DNA of 64,000 nucleotides from Brevundimonas pishanensis (GTDB taxonomy: Bacteria > Pseudomonadota > Alphaproteobacteria > Caulobacterales > Caulobacteraceae), in the NCBI RefSeq assembly GCF_022750635.1, contig NZ_JAJKBG010000002.1, positions 248,001 to 312,000 of the forward strand. Direction: 5' to 3'. Positions 1 through 8,099 of the stretch are shown in pieces. The notes beneath the pieces were generated by a model. The model was given only the letters and a program-made list of their open reading frames with translations, did not search any database and was not told where the DNA came from. How positions within the stretch are numbered: position 1 is the stretch's first letter; each line of letters opens with the position of its first letter. The position numbers were made by a program, and so were the translations under genes.

Positions 1-1475
1 AGTTCTTGCAGGGCCTTGGCCTGATCCTCGGTCTCGACCATCTCGCCGACAGTTTCCAAGCCGAGGGAACGGCCCAGTTCGACGACATGGCTGATCAGGG
101 TGCGGATACGGGGCTCGGAAACGATGTCCCGGATCAAGGAGCCGTCAATCTTCACAATGTCAGCGTTCAGGCCGCGCAAATAGTCAAAGCTGGCCGAGCC
201 CACGCCGAAATCGTCGATACAGATTTTGATGCCCACATCGCGAAGGCCGCTCAGGCGCCGGTTGGCAGAGGCGATTTCCGCAAGCGCAGCAGTCTCGGTC
301 ACTTCGACCAACAAGCGCTTGCGTACTTCGGGCGTCGATGCCGTGATGGCCAGCAAGGCCGTGACATAGGCATCGTTAGACAGTGACGCACCCGAAACAT
401 TGATTGCGAACTTCAGCAGGCCGCTACCGGGTGCGCGCAGCTTACGTACAGCCATTTCCGCCACGCTAAGATCGAAGGCTTCGATCAGGGCCAGTTCCTC
501 GGCCATTTTGATCGCAGGGCCGGGACCGGTGGAGTTCGGGAAGCGTGACAGGGCTTCGAAGTGATGGACCGCGCGTGTCTTCAGATCGACAATGGGCTGG
601 TAGTGCAGGCTGAAGTTACGGTCGCGTACCGTATTGCGGAAACGCTCTGCGTCTTTCAGCGTGCGCTCCAGCATTTCGGCAAAGCCGGTTGCCGGATTAT
701 CGATATCTTCGCGCAGACAGGCCTCGATGGCGAAGCGCATGGCACGCAAGGCGGCGGCTGCATCGGTACCGATAGGGGTCTGTTGGGCCGAGGCGGATAG
801 AGGAACACCCTCCATAGTACCGACGGCCTTCAACTCTGCTTCTATGTCGCGACCATTGTTGGTCTGGCTGACAACGGCATAACGCGATCCCGATATGCGG
901 CCTGCACATTCGCCGCCGAGAGAAATGGAGCGCAGGACGGAATAGAGTCCCGAATATATCGACGCCTGTTTGTCACTCGACACGTTTTCCATGCCGCCGA
1001 CATCGACGAACGACAGGGACATGGTCTTGAGTTCGTCTGCAGAATGATTTGCCAGCCGCTGACGCAGTTCGCCCATCAGTTCCTGGGCGTCCGCAATGCC
1101 CTCGGGCAGGGCTGCCGCTCCAGCGTTCGCCTTGTGCGTGATGTAGGTTAGCGAGCACGACACGGCCGGAGCCAGTTCGGGCAGTTTGAAGGCGTGCAGG
1201 TGCGCCTGACGGATCACGCCGTGCCCGCAATCGATCTCGATATGGAGAGAGCTGCTGCGTTGGCCCGGCTGGAGTTTGCTCAGCGTGTCGCGAAGTTGAG
1301 CTGCAGTATCCGGTGTCAGCAAGTCGGCGAGCGAATGCCCAACCCATGACGCAACCGGCATGGATGAAGTGGGGCCGGCCCCCAGAGCGAAGCGAACGAC
1401 TCCCCTAGCGTCGAGCTCGACAAGGGAATCCGCGGCCGCAAAGGCCAGACCCAATAGACGCGGAGCGAGCGACAT
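1..1475 (-). CDS. EAL-domain c-di-GMP phosphodiesterase (C-terminus outside window)
   Basis: I translated this frame by hand from an ATG at 1475; it stays open to the window edge, so the C-terminal end is missing. The last roughly 220 residues form an EAL domain, which hydrolyses cyclic di-GMP. Key motifs are visible: EAL within FEALSRF, the Asn of INVS, VTET, IDDFGVG, VKIDG and ETVGEMVE, so the metal and catalytic residues appear present. The N-terminal half has no signal peptide or membrane segment. A stretch around residues 150-250 looks like a worn GGDEF/sensor-type domain without a GGDEF motif. The gene lies downstream of the flagellar genes on the same strand, about 95 bases after the FlgN-like gene, so a role in motile-to-sessile control is reasonable but inferred. 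Confidence 0.88.
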   Translation of the reverse strand, partial: MSLAPRLLGLAFAAADSLVELDARGVVRFALGAGPTSSMPVASWVGHSLADLLTPDTAAQLRDTLSKLQPGQRSSSLHIEIDCGHGVIRQAHLHAFKLPELAPAVSCSLTYITHKANAGAAALPEGIADAQELMGELRQRLANHSADELKTMSLSFVDVGGMENVSSDKQASIYSGLYSVLRSISLGGECAGRISGSRYAVVSQTNNGRDIEAELKAVGTMEGVPLSASAQQTPIGTDAAAALRAMRFAIEACLREDIDNPATGFAEMLERTLKDAERFRNTVRDRNFSLHYQPIVDLKTRAVHHFEALSRFPNSTGPGPAIKMAEELALIEAFDLSVAEMAVRKLRAPGSGLLKFAINVSGASLSNDAYVTALLAITASTPEVRKRLLVEVTETAALAEIASANRRLSGLRDVGIKICIDDFGVGSASFDYLRGLNADIVKIDGSLIRDIVSEPRIRTLISHVVELGRSLGLETVGEMVETEDQAKALQE

Positions 1476-1569
1476 AAGCTGGAATCAACGCTGTTGGGTG
1501 GACATTGTTGTGCGTCACAATGACGGCAGAGGTATCGCTACGCAACCCGGTATGGCTAAGCTTGACCGC

Positions 1570-2010
1570 TCAAGCCTTTCGATCGAGTGCGACAGCACGC
1601 CCGTCACCGGCCGCTGCGTGACCCGAGGCGACGTATCCTGTGCCCATGGCGCGGGCCCCTGCGACCTCGTTGGCGATGGTGCGGACCAGCCCTTCCGAAA
1701 TCCGGCGAGCGGCCTCTACGGCCTCCGAATGGGTCGCCAGAGTGGCGTCGAACGCCTCGGTCGCCGCAACCAGCGCGCGCTTTAGGTCCATCGGCGCGTT
1801 CGCGATCAAACCGGGCGAGGCCTTAACGCGGGCAGACTCGCGGCGATATTCGTTGGCGAGGTCTGCTGTCTGGGCCATGCCGTGCGCAATGTGGGCAGCT
1901 TTATTCGACTGGATGAGTTCCAATTCGGTGCGAAGACGTTGATCCAGCTGCTCCGTCAGAGAAATCAGCTTCTGGACCTGCAGGCCCGCCATTTCGGGGT
2001 CCAGCATCAT
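1570..2010 (-). CDS. FlgN/FlbY-like flagellar protein (tentative)
   Basis: A 146-residue soluble, mostly helical protein beginning MMLDPEMAGLQVQK. The ATG at 2010 overlaps the stop of the preceding rod-protein gene in an ATGA junction, which favours this start over a longer reading frame starting inside that gene. The pattern of heptad-like leucines (LISLTEQLDQRL, ELELIQSNKA) and the position at the end of a flgI-flgJ operon fit an export chaperone of the FlgN type or the Caulobacter protein FlbY. The family assignment rests on context and composition rather than a diagnostic motif. It is probably co-transcribed with flgI and the flgJ-like gene. Confidence 0.6.
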   Translation of the reverse strand: MMLDPEMAGLQVQKLISLTEQLDQRLRTELELIQSNKAAHIAHGMAQTADLANEYRRESARVKASPGLIANAPMDLKRALVAATEAFDATLATHSEAVEAARRISEGLVRTIANEVAGARAMGTGYVASGHAAAGDGRAVALDRKA

Positions 2011-2318
2011 ACCAGACCCTCCTGGGCCTTGAGCATGTGCGACAGAACCGTGTCGGCCAGTCCGACGCCCCCAGCGCGAGCGGTCTGTTTGCCCATCTCC
2101 TCGACGAGGAAGCCGCGCCACATCTCTTCGCCGGCACCACCGCCAAAGGGCCCGTCCGACTTCAACCCTTCAAACATGGGCTTGAGCATCTGTGAGAGGT
2201 AGCTGGCCTCGAAATCCGTTGCGACCTTGCGCATCGCCGCTTCCGATATGTCCTTGCAGGGAGCTGTAAACGTGCCGGCCGGACGCAGCAGAGCGGGGGA
2301 AACAGAGTTGGCATCCAT
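2007..2318 (-). CDS. flgJ: Rod-binding protein, FlgJ N-terminal-domain type
   Basis: A 103-residue protein equal to only the N-terminal half of enterobacterial FlgJ, the part that acts as a rod-assembly cap. The typical block FEASYLSQMLKPMFEGL followed by GAGEEMWRGFLVEEMGK and a C-terminal helix ending SHMLKAQ is present. The muramidase domain found in the approximately 310-residue enteric FlgJ is absent, as is usual in alphaproteobacteria, where a separate enzyme opens the wall. The ATG shares its A with the flgI stop codon (TAATG) and the stop overlaps the next start by four bases, so the three genes form one translationally coupled operon. In Caulobacter relatives this gene is sometimes labelled cheL. 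Confidence 0.85.
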   Translation of the reverse strand: MDANSVSPALLRPAGTFTAPCKDISEAAMRKVATDFEASYLSQMLKPMFEGLKSDGPFGGGAGEEMWRGFLVEEMGKQTARAGGVGLADTVLSHMLKAQEGLV

Positions 2319-3439
2319 TAGATGACCTCGATGTCGGCTTGTAGTGCACCTGCGGCCTTGATGGCCTGCAGGATGGAGATCATGTCGCGCGGGCTGACGC
2401 CCAGGGCGTTCAAACCGTTGACCAGCGACGAGAGTGACGTCTTGCCGCCGACAATCTGCATACGGCGGCCGGTTTCCTCTTCGACCTGCACCGACGACTG
2501 GGGGGTGACGACCGTCTGGCCGTTGCTGAAAGCATTGGGTTGGCTGACGGCGGGGGTTTCCTGCACCGATACGGTCAGATTGCCCTGTGCGATAGCGACG
2601 GTGGATATGCGGACTGCTTCGCCCATGACAATCACGCCATTGACCTCGTCGATCACGACCTTGGCCGGGCTGTCGACCTGAACCGGCATGTTCTCGACGC
2701 TGCTGATGAAGTTGGCGATGGACTGGCCCTGCGGTGCGCGCAGAGAGATGACCGTGCCGTTCTCCGCCGATGCGGTGCCTGGGAAGTTGGCGTTGATGGA
2801 TGCGGCGACGCGCTGGGCGGTGGTGAAGTCAGGGTTGCGCAGTGCGAGACGAAGCACATCCATGTTCTGGAGGCTAAAACCCGTTTCGCGTTCAACGACT
2901 GCGCCAGACGAGATGCGGCCCGCCGTCGGCACGCCACGCGTAATGGACGAGCCTGATCCGCCCGAAGCCGAAACAGCCCCTGTTTGCACGGCACCCTGTG
3001 CGACGGCGTAAACTTGGCCGTCAGCCCCTTGCAGCGCCGTTACCATAAGCGTGCCGCCGAGTAGGCTCTTGGCGTCGCCCATGGCCGATACAGTCACATC
3101 AAGGCGCGAGCCGGGAACCGCGAACGGGGGCAGTTCGGCGGTGATGATCACCGCAGCGACGTTCTTGGTATTGGCCGTTGAGCCGCGGATGTTGACGCCC
3201 TGACGCTCCATCATCCCTTCCACCGACTGGCGCGTGAAGGGAGAGTTGCGAAGGGAGTCGCCTGTGCCGTTCAAACCGACCACCAGACCGTAGCCCATCA
3301 GCTGATTGCTACGGACGCCTTCTACCGTCGCGACATCCTTGATGCGCGACTGGGCGAGGGCCAAGGACGGGACCGCTGCAGACGCAATGAGCGCGAGGGC
3401 TGCAACCGGAGCCATAAAGGTGGTAAGAAACTTCGACAT
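2318..3439 (-). CDS. flgI: Flagellar P-ring protein FlgI
   Basis: A 373-residue protein with a Sec signal peptide (cleavage likely after SLALA, near residue 29), followed by the family's start SRIKDVATVEGVRSN and GYGLVVGLNGTGDS. It ends in a conserved block with LVNGLNALGVSPRDMISI. FlgI polymerises in the periplasm into the ring that supports the flagellar rod in the peptidoglycan. Length and full-length similarity match the family. It heads a three-gene minus-strand operon with the flgJ-like and FlgN-like genes, and is divergent from fliX. A sigma-54-type promoter candidate ends about 38 bases before the start codon, which fits class III flagellar genes of Caulobacter. Confidence 0.96.
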   Translation of the reverse strand: MSKFLTTFMAPVAALALIASAAVPSLALAQSRIKDVATVEGVRSNQLMGYGLVVGLNGTGDSLRNSPFTRQSVEGMMERQGVNIRGSTANTKNVAAVIITAELPPFAVPGSRLDVTVSAMGDAKSLLGGTLMVTALQGADGQVYAVAQGAVQTGAVSASGGSGSSITRGVPTAGRISSGAVVERETGFSLQNMDVLRLALRNPDFTTAQRVAASINANFPGTASAENGTVISLRAPQGQSIANFISSVENMPVQVDSPAKVVIDEVNGVIVMGEAVRISTVAIAQGNLTVSVQETPAVSQPNAFSNGQTVVTPQSSVQVEEETGRRMQIVGGKTSLSSLVNGLNALGVSPRDMISILQAIKAAGALQADIEVI

Positions 3440-3476
3440 AAGACAGGCGTCCCTGTTTGGTGTTCGCGATTAACCA

Positions 3477-3492
3477 TGCGAACTTCGTGCCG
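3477..3492 (-). promoter_or_regulatory. Candidate sigma-54 (-24/-12) promoter of flgI
   Basis: Read on the minus strand the site is CGGCACGAAGTTCGCA. The invariant GG and GC pairs are separated by exactly 10 bases, and it matches the sigma-54 consensus TGGCACG-N4-TTGC except for the first T and one T of TTGC. Transcription would begin near 3466, leaving a leader of about 27 bases before flgI. Established knowledge: class III basal-body genes in Caulobacter use sigma-54 with the activator FlbD. The assignment here is from sequence match and position only. Confidence 0.6.
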
Positions 3493-3543
3493 ATTAATTT
3501 TCTAAATAAAATCAATGCCACGCTCGGAGGTGGGGCTAGGTGA

Positions 3544-3561
3544 GCGGCAAAAAATGCCGGG
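3544..3561. promoter_or_regulatory. Inverted repeat resembling an FlbD (ftr) enhancer
   Basis: The plus strand holds CGGCA-AAAAA-TGCCG (3545-3559), a perfect 5-5-5 inverted repeat flanked by further G/C. It lies about 55 bases upstream of the flgI -24 element. As I recall them, Caulobacter ftr sites for FlbD share a GGCA...TGCC core around 100 bases upstream of sigma-54 promoters. FliX, encoded by the neighbouring gene, is the known partner of FlbD. Binding is inferred. Confidence 0.45.
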
Positions 3562-3564
3562 ACG

Positions 3565-3579
3565 TTAACCAAGATTTCA
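3565..3579 (+). promoter_or_regulatory. Degenerate CtrA-type site upstream of fliX
   Basis: TTAA-N7-TTCA about 45 bases before the fliX start. The first half matches the CtrA consensus TTAA-N7-TTAA and the second half differs at one base. Early (class II) flagellar genes in Caulobacter are under CtrA. This is a weak match in a fitting position and could be chance. Confidence 0.3.
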
Positions 3580-3622
3580 GCCTGATGGCAGAGCTTGCAG
3601 GGGTAGGCAGGAGTTAAGACTG

Positions 3623-4048
3623 ATGAAGGTCAATGGTGTAGGCGGCCCGTCCACAACCCCGACGTCTCGTCCGTCGTCGCGTACGGGCGCGGGCTTTAGT
3701 CTTCCGGGTTCTACGGGTGCAGCGTCGTCCAGCGCAACCAGTGCCGCCAGCGCGGCCTCCGGCGTTGCGGGCATGTCGGCGCTTATGGCGTTGCAAGGCG
3801 TAGAGGACCCGATGGAGCGTCGTCGCCGTGCCATTCGTCGCGGATCGAACCTGCTCGATAAGCTCGACGAGCTGAAATTGGCGCTGCTCGGAGGTGAGTC
3901 GTCGAGCGTCAATTTGCAGGCTTTAGCTCGCGCTATGGCTGAATCTCGCCCCGAAGGCGAAGAGGGCGACCTTAAAACCTTGTTAGATCAGATCGATCTG
4001 CGGGCAGCCGTCGAGATCGCCAAGGCAGGGGGACGGAGTGGGCGTTAG
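3623..4048 (+). CDS. fliX: Flagellar assembly regulator FliX
   Basis: A 141-residue protein beginning MKVNGVGGPST, with a low-complexity Ser/Ala/Thr-rich N-terminal half and a conserved C-terminal half containing MALQGVEDPMERRRRAIRRG, LLDKLDELKLALLGG and LLDQIDLRAAVEIAKA. This is the FliX family of Caulobacterales and relatives (usually about 140 residues). FliX couples early flagellar assembly to the sigma-54 activator FlbD. The ATG is preceded by CAGGAG about nine bases upstream. It is divergent from flgI, as in Caulobacter crescentus. Confidence 0.92.
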   Translation: MKVNGVGGPSTTPTSRPSSRTGAGFSLPGSTGAASSSATSAASAASGVAGMSALMALQGVEDPMERRRRAIRRGSNLLDKLDELKLALLGGESSSVNLQALARAMAESRPEGEEGDLKTLLDQIDLRAAVEIAKAGGRSGR

Positions 4049-4215
4049 GTCCTGAAATTTCCGCATTATTGTTCGACCAAGGTCGTACAATCTGCGTTTG
4101 TAATTGCCGTGTTATCCACTGATCATGCAGGCTTTGCCGTATCACGGAAACGCGAACGGGATTGCTACGGGCTCAGACCTTCCCTATACGCCGCCTTGCG
4201 CCACAGGGGGGCGCG

Positions 4216-4671
4216 ATGGAAACGAGCGTTAAGCTAATGAACGCAACCGCTTCTTTGGTTCATCCCACGCCGGTCCAGTATCGACCGTCGGACGACGAGC
4301 CGTTCATGAATGAACGGCAGCTGGCCTATTTCAAGGCCAAGCTTCTGCAGTGGAAGGAAGACATCCTTCTCGAAGCCAGAGGCACGGTGACCAATCTAAA
4401 AGCCGAAACCGAAAATCATCCCGATCTGGTGGATCGTGCATCGTCCGAAGCGGACCGCGCGCTCGAACTGCGGACGCGGGATCGCCAGCGCAAGCTGATC
4501 TCCAAGATCGACGACGCGCTGCGCCGCATCGAGGACGGCAGCTACGGCTATTGCGAAGAGACCGGTGAGCCTATCGGTCTGGGACGTCTCGAAGCCCGCC
4601 CGACGGCAACCCTGTCGGTCGAAGCGCAAGAGCGACACGAACGCCGCGAACGCGTTCACCGCGACGACTAA
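4216..4671 (+). CDS. dksA: RNA polymerase-binding transcription factor DksA, zinc-cysteine-poor form
   Basis: DksA enters the RNA polymerase secondary channel and, with ppGpp, shifts transcription under starvation. From the ATG at 4216 (purine-rich AGGGGGG just upstream) the protein is 151 residues; a longer frame opening at 4162 is less likely. The coiled-coil tip signature PDLVDRA keeps both aspartates and the alanine needed for function in E. coli DksA, followed by RTRDRQRKLI. The zinc finger is degenerate: GYCEETG and ATLSVEAQ keep only one of the four cysteines. It stands alone with its own terminator, between fliX and gltX. Confidence 0.93.
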   Translation: METSVKLMNATASLVHPTPVQYRPSDDEPFMNERQLAYFKAKLLQWKEDILLEARGTVTNLKAETENHPDLVDRASSEADRALELRTRDRQRKLISKIDDALRRIEDGSYGYCEETGEPIGLGRLEARPTATLSVEAQERHERRERVHRDD

Positions 4672-4681
4672 AGTAAAACGG

Positions 4682-4715
4682 GAATGGCCGCGGAACCTGG
4701 TTTCAGCGGCCATTC
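4682..4715 (+). terminator. Rho-independent terminator after dksA
   Basis: GAATGGCCGC pairs with GCGGCCATTC around a 14-base loop, starting 10 bases after the dksA stop, followed by TTCGTTT. The stem is strong; the T-run is short. Confidence 0.7.
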
Positions 4716-4817
4716 TTCGTTTCAGACTATCGGACGGGGGCAATAATCCGCCTCGCGCCTTGACTTCGAGGGTCGAGAGCGCGACCTAACCGCCTCGTTT
4801 TGAGGTCAAAGGCTATC

Positions 4818-6152
4818 ATGTCCGTCAAGGTCCGCTTCGCCCCGTCTCCGACGGGTAAACTGCACGTCGGTAACGTTCGCACCGCTCTGGTGAACTATCT
4901 GTTCGCCAAGGGGCAGGGCGGCAAGTTCGTGCTGCGCATTGACGACACCGACCTGGTCCGCTCGACCAAGGAGTCGGAAGACAACATCGAGATCGACCTG
5001 AAGTGGCTCGGTATGGAATGGGACGAGCGCTACAACCAGTCGAAGCGCTTTGACCGCTATGAGGAAGCCGCTGCGAAGCTGAAGGCTTCGGGCCGCCTCT
5101 ACCCTTGCTACGAGACGTCGGAAGAGCTGGACCTGCGTCGCAAGGTGCAACTGTCGCGCGGCCTGCCGCCGATCTACGATCGCGCAGCTCTGAGCCTGAC
5201 CGAGGAGCAGAAGGCCGCCTACGAGGCTGAGGGCCGCACCCCGCACTGGCGCTTCAAACTGGAAGGCAAGCGCGTGTCGTGGGAAGATCTCGCCCGTGGT
5301 CACGCTGAGGTGGACACGGCTTCGATGTCGGATCCGGTTCTGATCCGCGCTGACGGCCTGTTCCTCTACACCCTGCCGTCGGTGGTCGATGACATCGATA
5401 TGGAAATCACCCATATCATCCGCGGTGAAGACCACGTCACCAACACCGGCGCGCAGATCGAGATTTTCGAAGCGCTGGGTGCCAAGGTTCCGGGCTTCGC
5501 GCACATGCCGCTGCTCGTCGGTGCCGATGGTTCGGCGCTGTCCAAGCGTCTGGGCTCGCTGGCGATTATGGACATGCGCGCCGACGGGTATGAGCCGATT
5601 GCGATCACCAGCCACCTCGGCAAGATCGGCACTTCGGACAACCTCGAGGTCGCCCCTTCAATGAAGGAACTGGGCGAAGCCTTCTCCTTCTCGAAGATGG
5701 GCCGCTCGCCTGCGCGTTACGATGAAGCCGACCTGGGCCGCCTGAATGCTCAGGCTCTGCAGGTCATGGATTACGCCGTGGCCCAGCCGCGTCTGGCCGA
5801 ACTGGGCGTGGATCTGGGTGAGGCGTTCTGGAACGCCGTCCGCCCGAACCTGCACTTCTTCAAGGAAGTCGTGGGTATGGCTGCCATCATCAACGGCCCG
5901 ATTACGCCGGTGATCGAAGATGCAGCCTTCGCCGAAGCCGCTCTCAAGCTGCTGCCGGAAGACATCAATGCGGACGTCTGGTCTGTTTGGACCGGTGCCG
6001 TAAAGGCCGAGACCGGTGCCAAGGGCAAGAGCCTGTTCATGCCGTTGCGTCTGGCGCTGACGGGTCAGCCGCATGGTCCAGACATGGGTGCGATTGTGCC
6101 GATGATCAGCCGTGAGCGCATCGTCGCTCGCCTGAAGGGCGAAACAGCCTAA
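4818..6152 (+). CDS. gltX: Glutamate--tRNA ligase
   Basis: Class I aminoacyl-tRNA synthetase charging tRNA-Glu (and in many alphaproteobacteria tRNA-Gln as well). The HIGH-type motif is PSPTGKLHVGNVRTAL near the N-terminus and the KMSKS-type loop is DGSALSKRLGSL in the middle, with GEDHVTNTGAQ between. From the ATG at 4818 the length is 444 residues, shorter than the roughly 470 of many GltX. Alphaproteobacteria often carry two gltX copies and this compact form matches one of them. A TTG at 4800 would add six residues. It is transcribed alone, between two terminators. Confidence 0.95.
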   Translation: MSVKVRFAPSPTGKLHVGNVRTALVNYLFAKGQGGKFVLRIDDTDLVRSTKESEDNIEIDLKWLGMEWDERYNQSKRFDRYEEAAAKLKASGRLYPCYETSEELDLRRKVQLSRGLPPIYDRAALSLTEEQKAAYEAEGRTPHWRFKLEGKRVSWEDLARGHAEVDTASMSDPVLIRADGLFLYTLPSVVDDIDMEITHIIRGEDHVTNTGAQIEIFEALGAKVPGFAHMPLLVGADGSALSKRLGSLAIMDMRADGYEPIAITSHLGKIGTSDNLEVAPSMKELGEAFSFSKMGRSPARYDEADLGRLNAQALQVMDYAVAQPRLAELGVDLGEAFWNAVRPNLHFFKEVVGMAAIINGPITPVIEDAAFAEAALKLLPEDINADVWSVWTGAVKAETGAKGKSLFMPLRLALTGQPHGPDMGAIVPMISRERIVARLKGETA

Positions 6153-6172
6153 CGGCCGAACAACAAACCAAT

Positions 6173-6206
6173 AAAAAAGGCCGCTCCTGACGGGGCGGCC
6201 TTTTTC
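6173..6206. terminator. Bidirectional terminator between gltX and a convergent gene
   Basis: AAAAAGGCCGC pairs with GCGGCCTTTTT around a loop of about ten bases. The A-run and T-run on the two sides allow termination of gltX on the plus strand and of the small secreted-protein gene on the minus strand. Confidence 0.9.
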
Positions 6207-6225
6207 GTATTCGGATCGGGTCAGA

Positions 6226-6516
6226 TCAGGCGTTGCAAGCCGCAATCTGTTCGGCGCTCAGTTCCTGACCCTTGTAGGAAAAGGCCGAAACCTTGCCGAT
6301 GCGGGCAACGACGCGGCGGCAGGCGCGGGTTGCCGGTTGGGCCGAGCCGCCCGTAGCAACGCAGGCTTCGCCTTCGCAGCTCCAGCTTGCGCCGTCGATG
6401 ATGACACGACCGGCTGGAGCCTTGGACGCGTCAGCCAGCGTAGCGCGGGTGACCGGAGCTTCGGCAAAAGCGGGGCCAGCAATCAGAATGGCCGCCGCGA
6501 GGGTGAGGGCACGCAT
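6226..6516 (-). CDS. Small secreted protein, CC_3452-like family
   Basis: A 96-residue protein with a clear signal peptide (MRALTLAAAILIAGPAFA) and a mature part of about 75 residues carrying four cysteines (SWSCEGEACVA, TRACRRV, IAACNA), probably two periplasmic disulfides. From memory, the pattern of C-x4-C, PATRAC, a glycine-lysine-valine block and a C-terminal CN resembles the small alphaproteobacterial family named after Caulobacter CC_3452, whose function is unknown. It is transcribed alone and ends at a shared terminator with gltX. Confidence 0.75.
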   Translation of the reverse strand: MRALTLAAAILIAGPAFAEAPVTRATLADASKAPAGRVIIDGASWSCEGEACVATGGSAQPATRACRRVVARIGKVSAFSYKGQELSAEQIAACNA

Positions 6517-6622
6517 AGTAAATCTCCTGAACGGGGGCCCGTTCTCCGGACCTCTGGATCGGGAGTTGTGCGTCTTTTTTGACTACTGTCAACCTAACTG
6601 AACGTCGATCTGTTACCAGCGA

Positions 6623-7243
6623 TCAGTTTGTCGCAGCCCCTCTCGGATCGTGACGGATATGGGGGGTGTCCTCAGCGGATGTCATCTGGGCAATGGCGTC
6701 TTCGACGCTGTCGGCCACGGTGTAGGCCTCCAGGAAGCTGGCGGGTGTCATGCCGGCGTTGACTGTGTCTTCAACCAGTTTGAAGAACGAATCCCAGAAG
6801 CCGTTGATATTGAGGAAAATCACCGGCTTGGCGTGCAGGTCCAATCGCTTCCACGACAGCAATTCCACCACTTCTTCGAGGGTGCCGATGCCCCCAGGAG
6901 CGACGACGAACACGTCGGATTCGTCATACATCATCTGCTTGCGCTGGTGCATGGACTCCACGACCACCGTCTCGACCTCGTCGAACAGACGTTCGCGGCT
7001 GCGCAGAAAGCCCGGCATAATGCCTACGACGCGACCACCAATGGCATGAGACGCGCGCGCAGCAGCACCCATCAGGCCCACGCCACCACCACCATAGACC
7101 AGTCGCCAGCCTTCTTCCGCCGTACGGCGTCCAAACTCGCGGCCTGCCTCCAGATAGACGGGGTCATTGCCATCGGACGATGCGCAGAACAGGCATACCG
7201 ATTGACCTTCATAGGGCGCGACAGTGGATTTCAGTTCAGTCAT
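6623..7243 (-). CDS. LOG-family nucleotide phosphoribohydrolase (TIGR00730)
   Basis: A protein of about 206 residues with the Rossmann-like LOG fold. It shows LVYGGGGVGLMGAAA near the N-terminus and the family signature PGGIGTLEEVVELLSW with the catalytic Arg/Glu region (RKQMM upstream). Members cleave 5'-monophosphate ribosides, such as AMP or cytokinin ribotides, to free base and ribose phosphate. The start is uncertain: MTELKS at 7243 gives the usual short N-terminus before CLFCASSDG, while in-frame ATGs at 7252 and 7297 would lengthen it. It is divergent from the lipoprotein gene at 7331. Confidence 0.88.
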   Translation of the reverse strand: MTELKSTVAPYEGQSVCLFCASSDGNDPVYLEAGREFGRRTAEEGWRLVYGGGGVGLMGAAARASHAIGGRVVGIMPGFLRSRERLFDEVETVVVESMHQRKQMMYDESDVFVVAPGGIGTLEEVVELLSWKRLDLHAKPVIFLNINGFWDSFFKLVEDTVNAGMTPASFLEAYTVADSVEDAIAQMTSAEDTPHIRHDPRGAATN

Positions 7244-7330
7244 GGCAATCATAATTGGGGGAAAAGAAGGATATTCCCCATGTAATGGGGCAAGCATCTA
7301 TCTAGAAGAGAATTCGAGGGGGATGGAAAG

Positions 7331-8074
7331 ATGAAACGTTGCATGTCGGCCAAATCAATGACCGCCGCCGCGCTTGTATCCCTCATGGCCTTGTCGGGGT
7401 GCAAGTCCGAGGCCGATCAGGTGGGTGGACAACGCTCTGCCGGATCGGACTGGCAGCGGCCACCGACGGTCGAATCTGCCCGTTGGAACGGCCTTCGAGT
7501 GGCGCTGTCAGGTGTGGCGGAGCCGAGTGGTAGGGTGGTGTTATCCAGCGCTGAGGGCACTGTGTTTGCGGCGAATGCGGATCGCGACGGTAAGTTCACT
7601 ATTGAACTGGACGCGCCGTCCACGGTCATTGCACTGAAACCGAAAGCGCAGGTTGGGCAAACCTTCATTGACGGGCAGGGGGTGCTTTATCTCGTGCCGG
7701 GTGATGCGCCTCTGGCGGTAACCGTTCTGGATGGAAAGGCCAGCCAGAGGCTTGGTAAAAGTGGGCCGCTCGATTCCGTCGATACCGATGGGGTGGTGTT
7801 GATCCTGTCCGGCCGGACCACGTCAAACGCCGCACCGAAAGTTCGCATCGGTCAGGAAACCTACTCGCCGCGTCCGGATCGAGAGGGGCGCTGGATTCTG
7901 GCTGCAACGGGCGGGGCATCGGCCACAGATTTCGCGGTAGGTGACAGAAGTTATGATTTCCCCGGCGTAGGGCGACTGGAATCACCGCCCCAGATAGTCG
8001 GCGGTGGTTGGCTGCTGACGCGTAATCTCGGTGGAAAGGCTGTGCAAACGACGTGGTTGCCCGTCGATATGTAG
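7331..8074 (+). CDS. Lipoprotein of unknown function with repeated beta-rich segments
   Basis: A 247-residue protein with a lipoprotein signal peptide ending LMALSGC (Cys24 lipidated). The mature part is beta-strand rich and contains two similar segments, near residues 50-105 (LRVALSGVAEPSGRVVLSS...GKFTIELD) and 150-205 (VVLILSGRTTSNAAPKVRIG...GRWILAAT), resembling paired Ig-like or carboxypeptidase-regulatory-like folds. I do not recognise a named family. It stands alone with no operon partner. Its transcript may run to the terminator at 8185-8214. Confidence 0.75.
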   Translation: MKRCMSAKSMTAAALVSLMALSGCKSEADQVGGQRSAGSDWQRPPTVESARWNGLRVALSGVAEPSGRVVLSSAEGTVFAANADRDGKFTIELDAPSTVIALKPKAQVGQTFIDGQGVLYLVPGDAPLAVTVLDGKASQRLGKSGPLDSVDTDGVVLILSGRTTSNAAPKVRIGQETYSPRPDREGRWILAATGGASATDFAVGDRSYDFPGVGRLESPPQIVGGGWLLTRNLGGKAVQTTWLPVDM

Positions 8075-8099
8075 TTGTTCGGTAATGAAATCTTTACGG

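Noticed and set aside
3583..3598. A second sigma-54-like site (TGGCAGAGCTTGCA) reading toward fliX
   Set aside because: GG and GC are only eight bases apart, too close for a -24/-12 promoter.
4112..4120. DnaA-box-like TTATCCACT upstream of dksA
   Set aside because: A single near-match (one base off) with no cluster of boxes, so no origin is claimed and regulation is too weakly supported.
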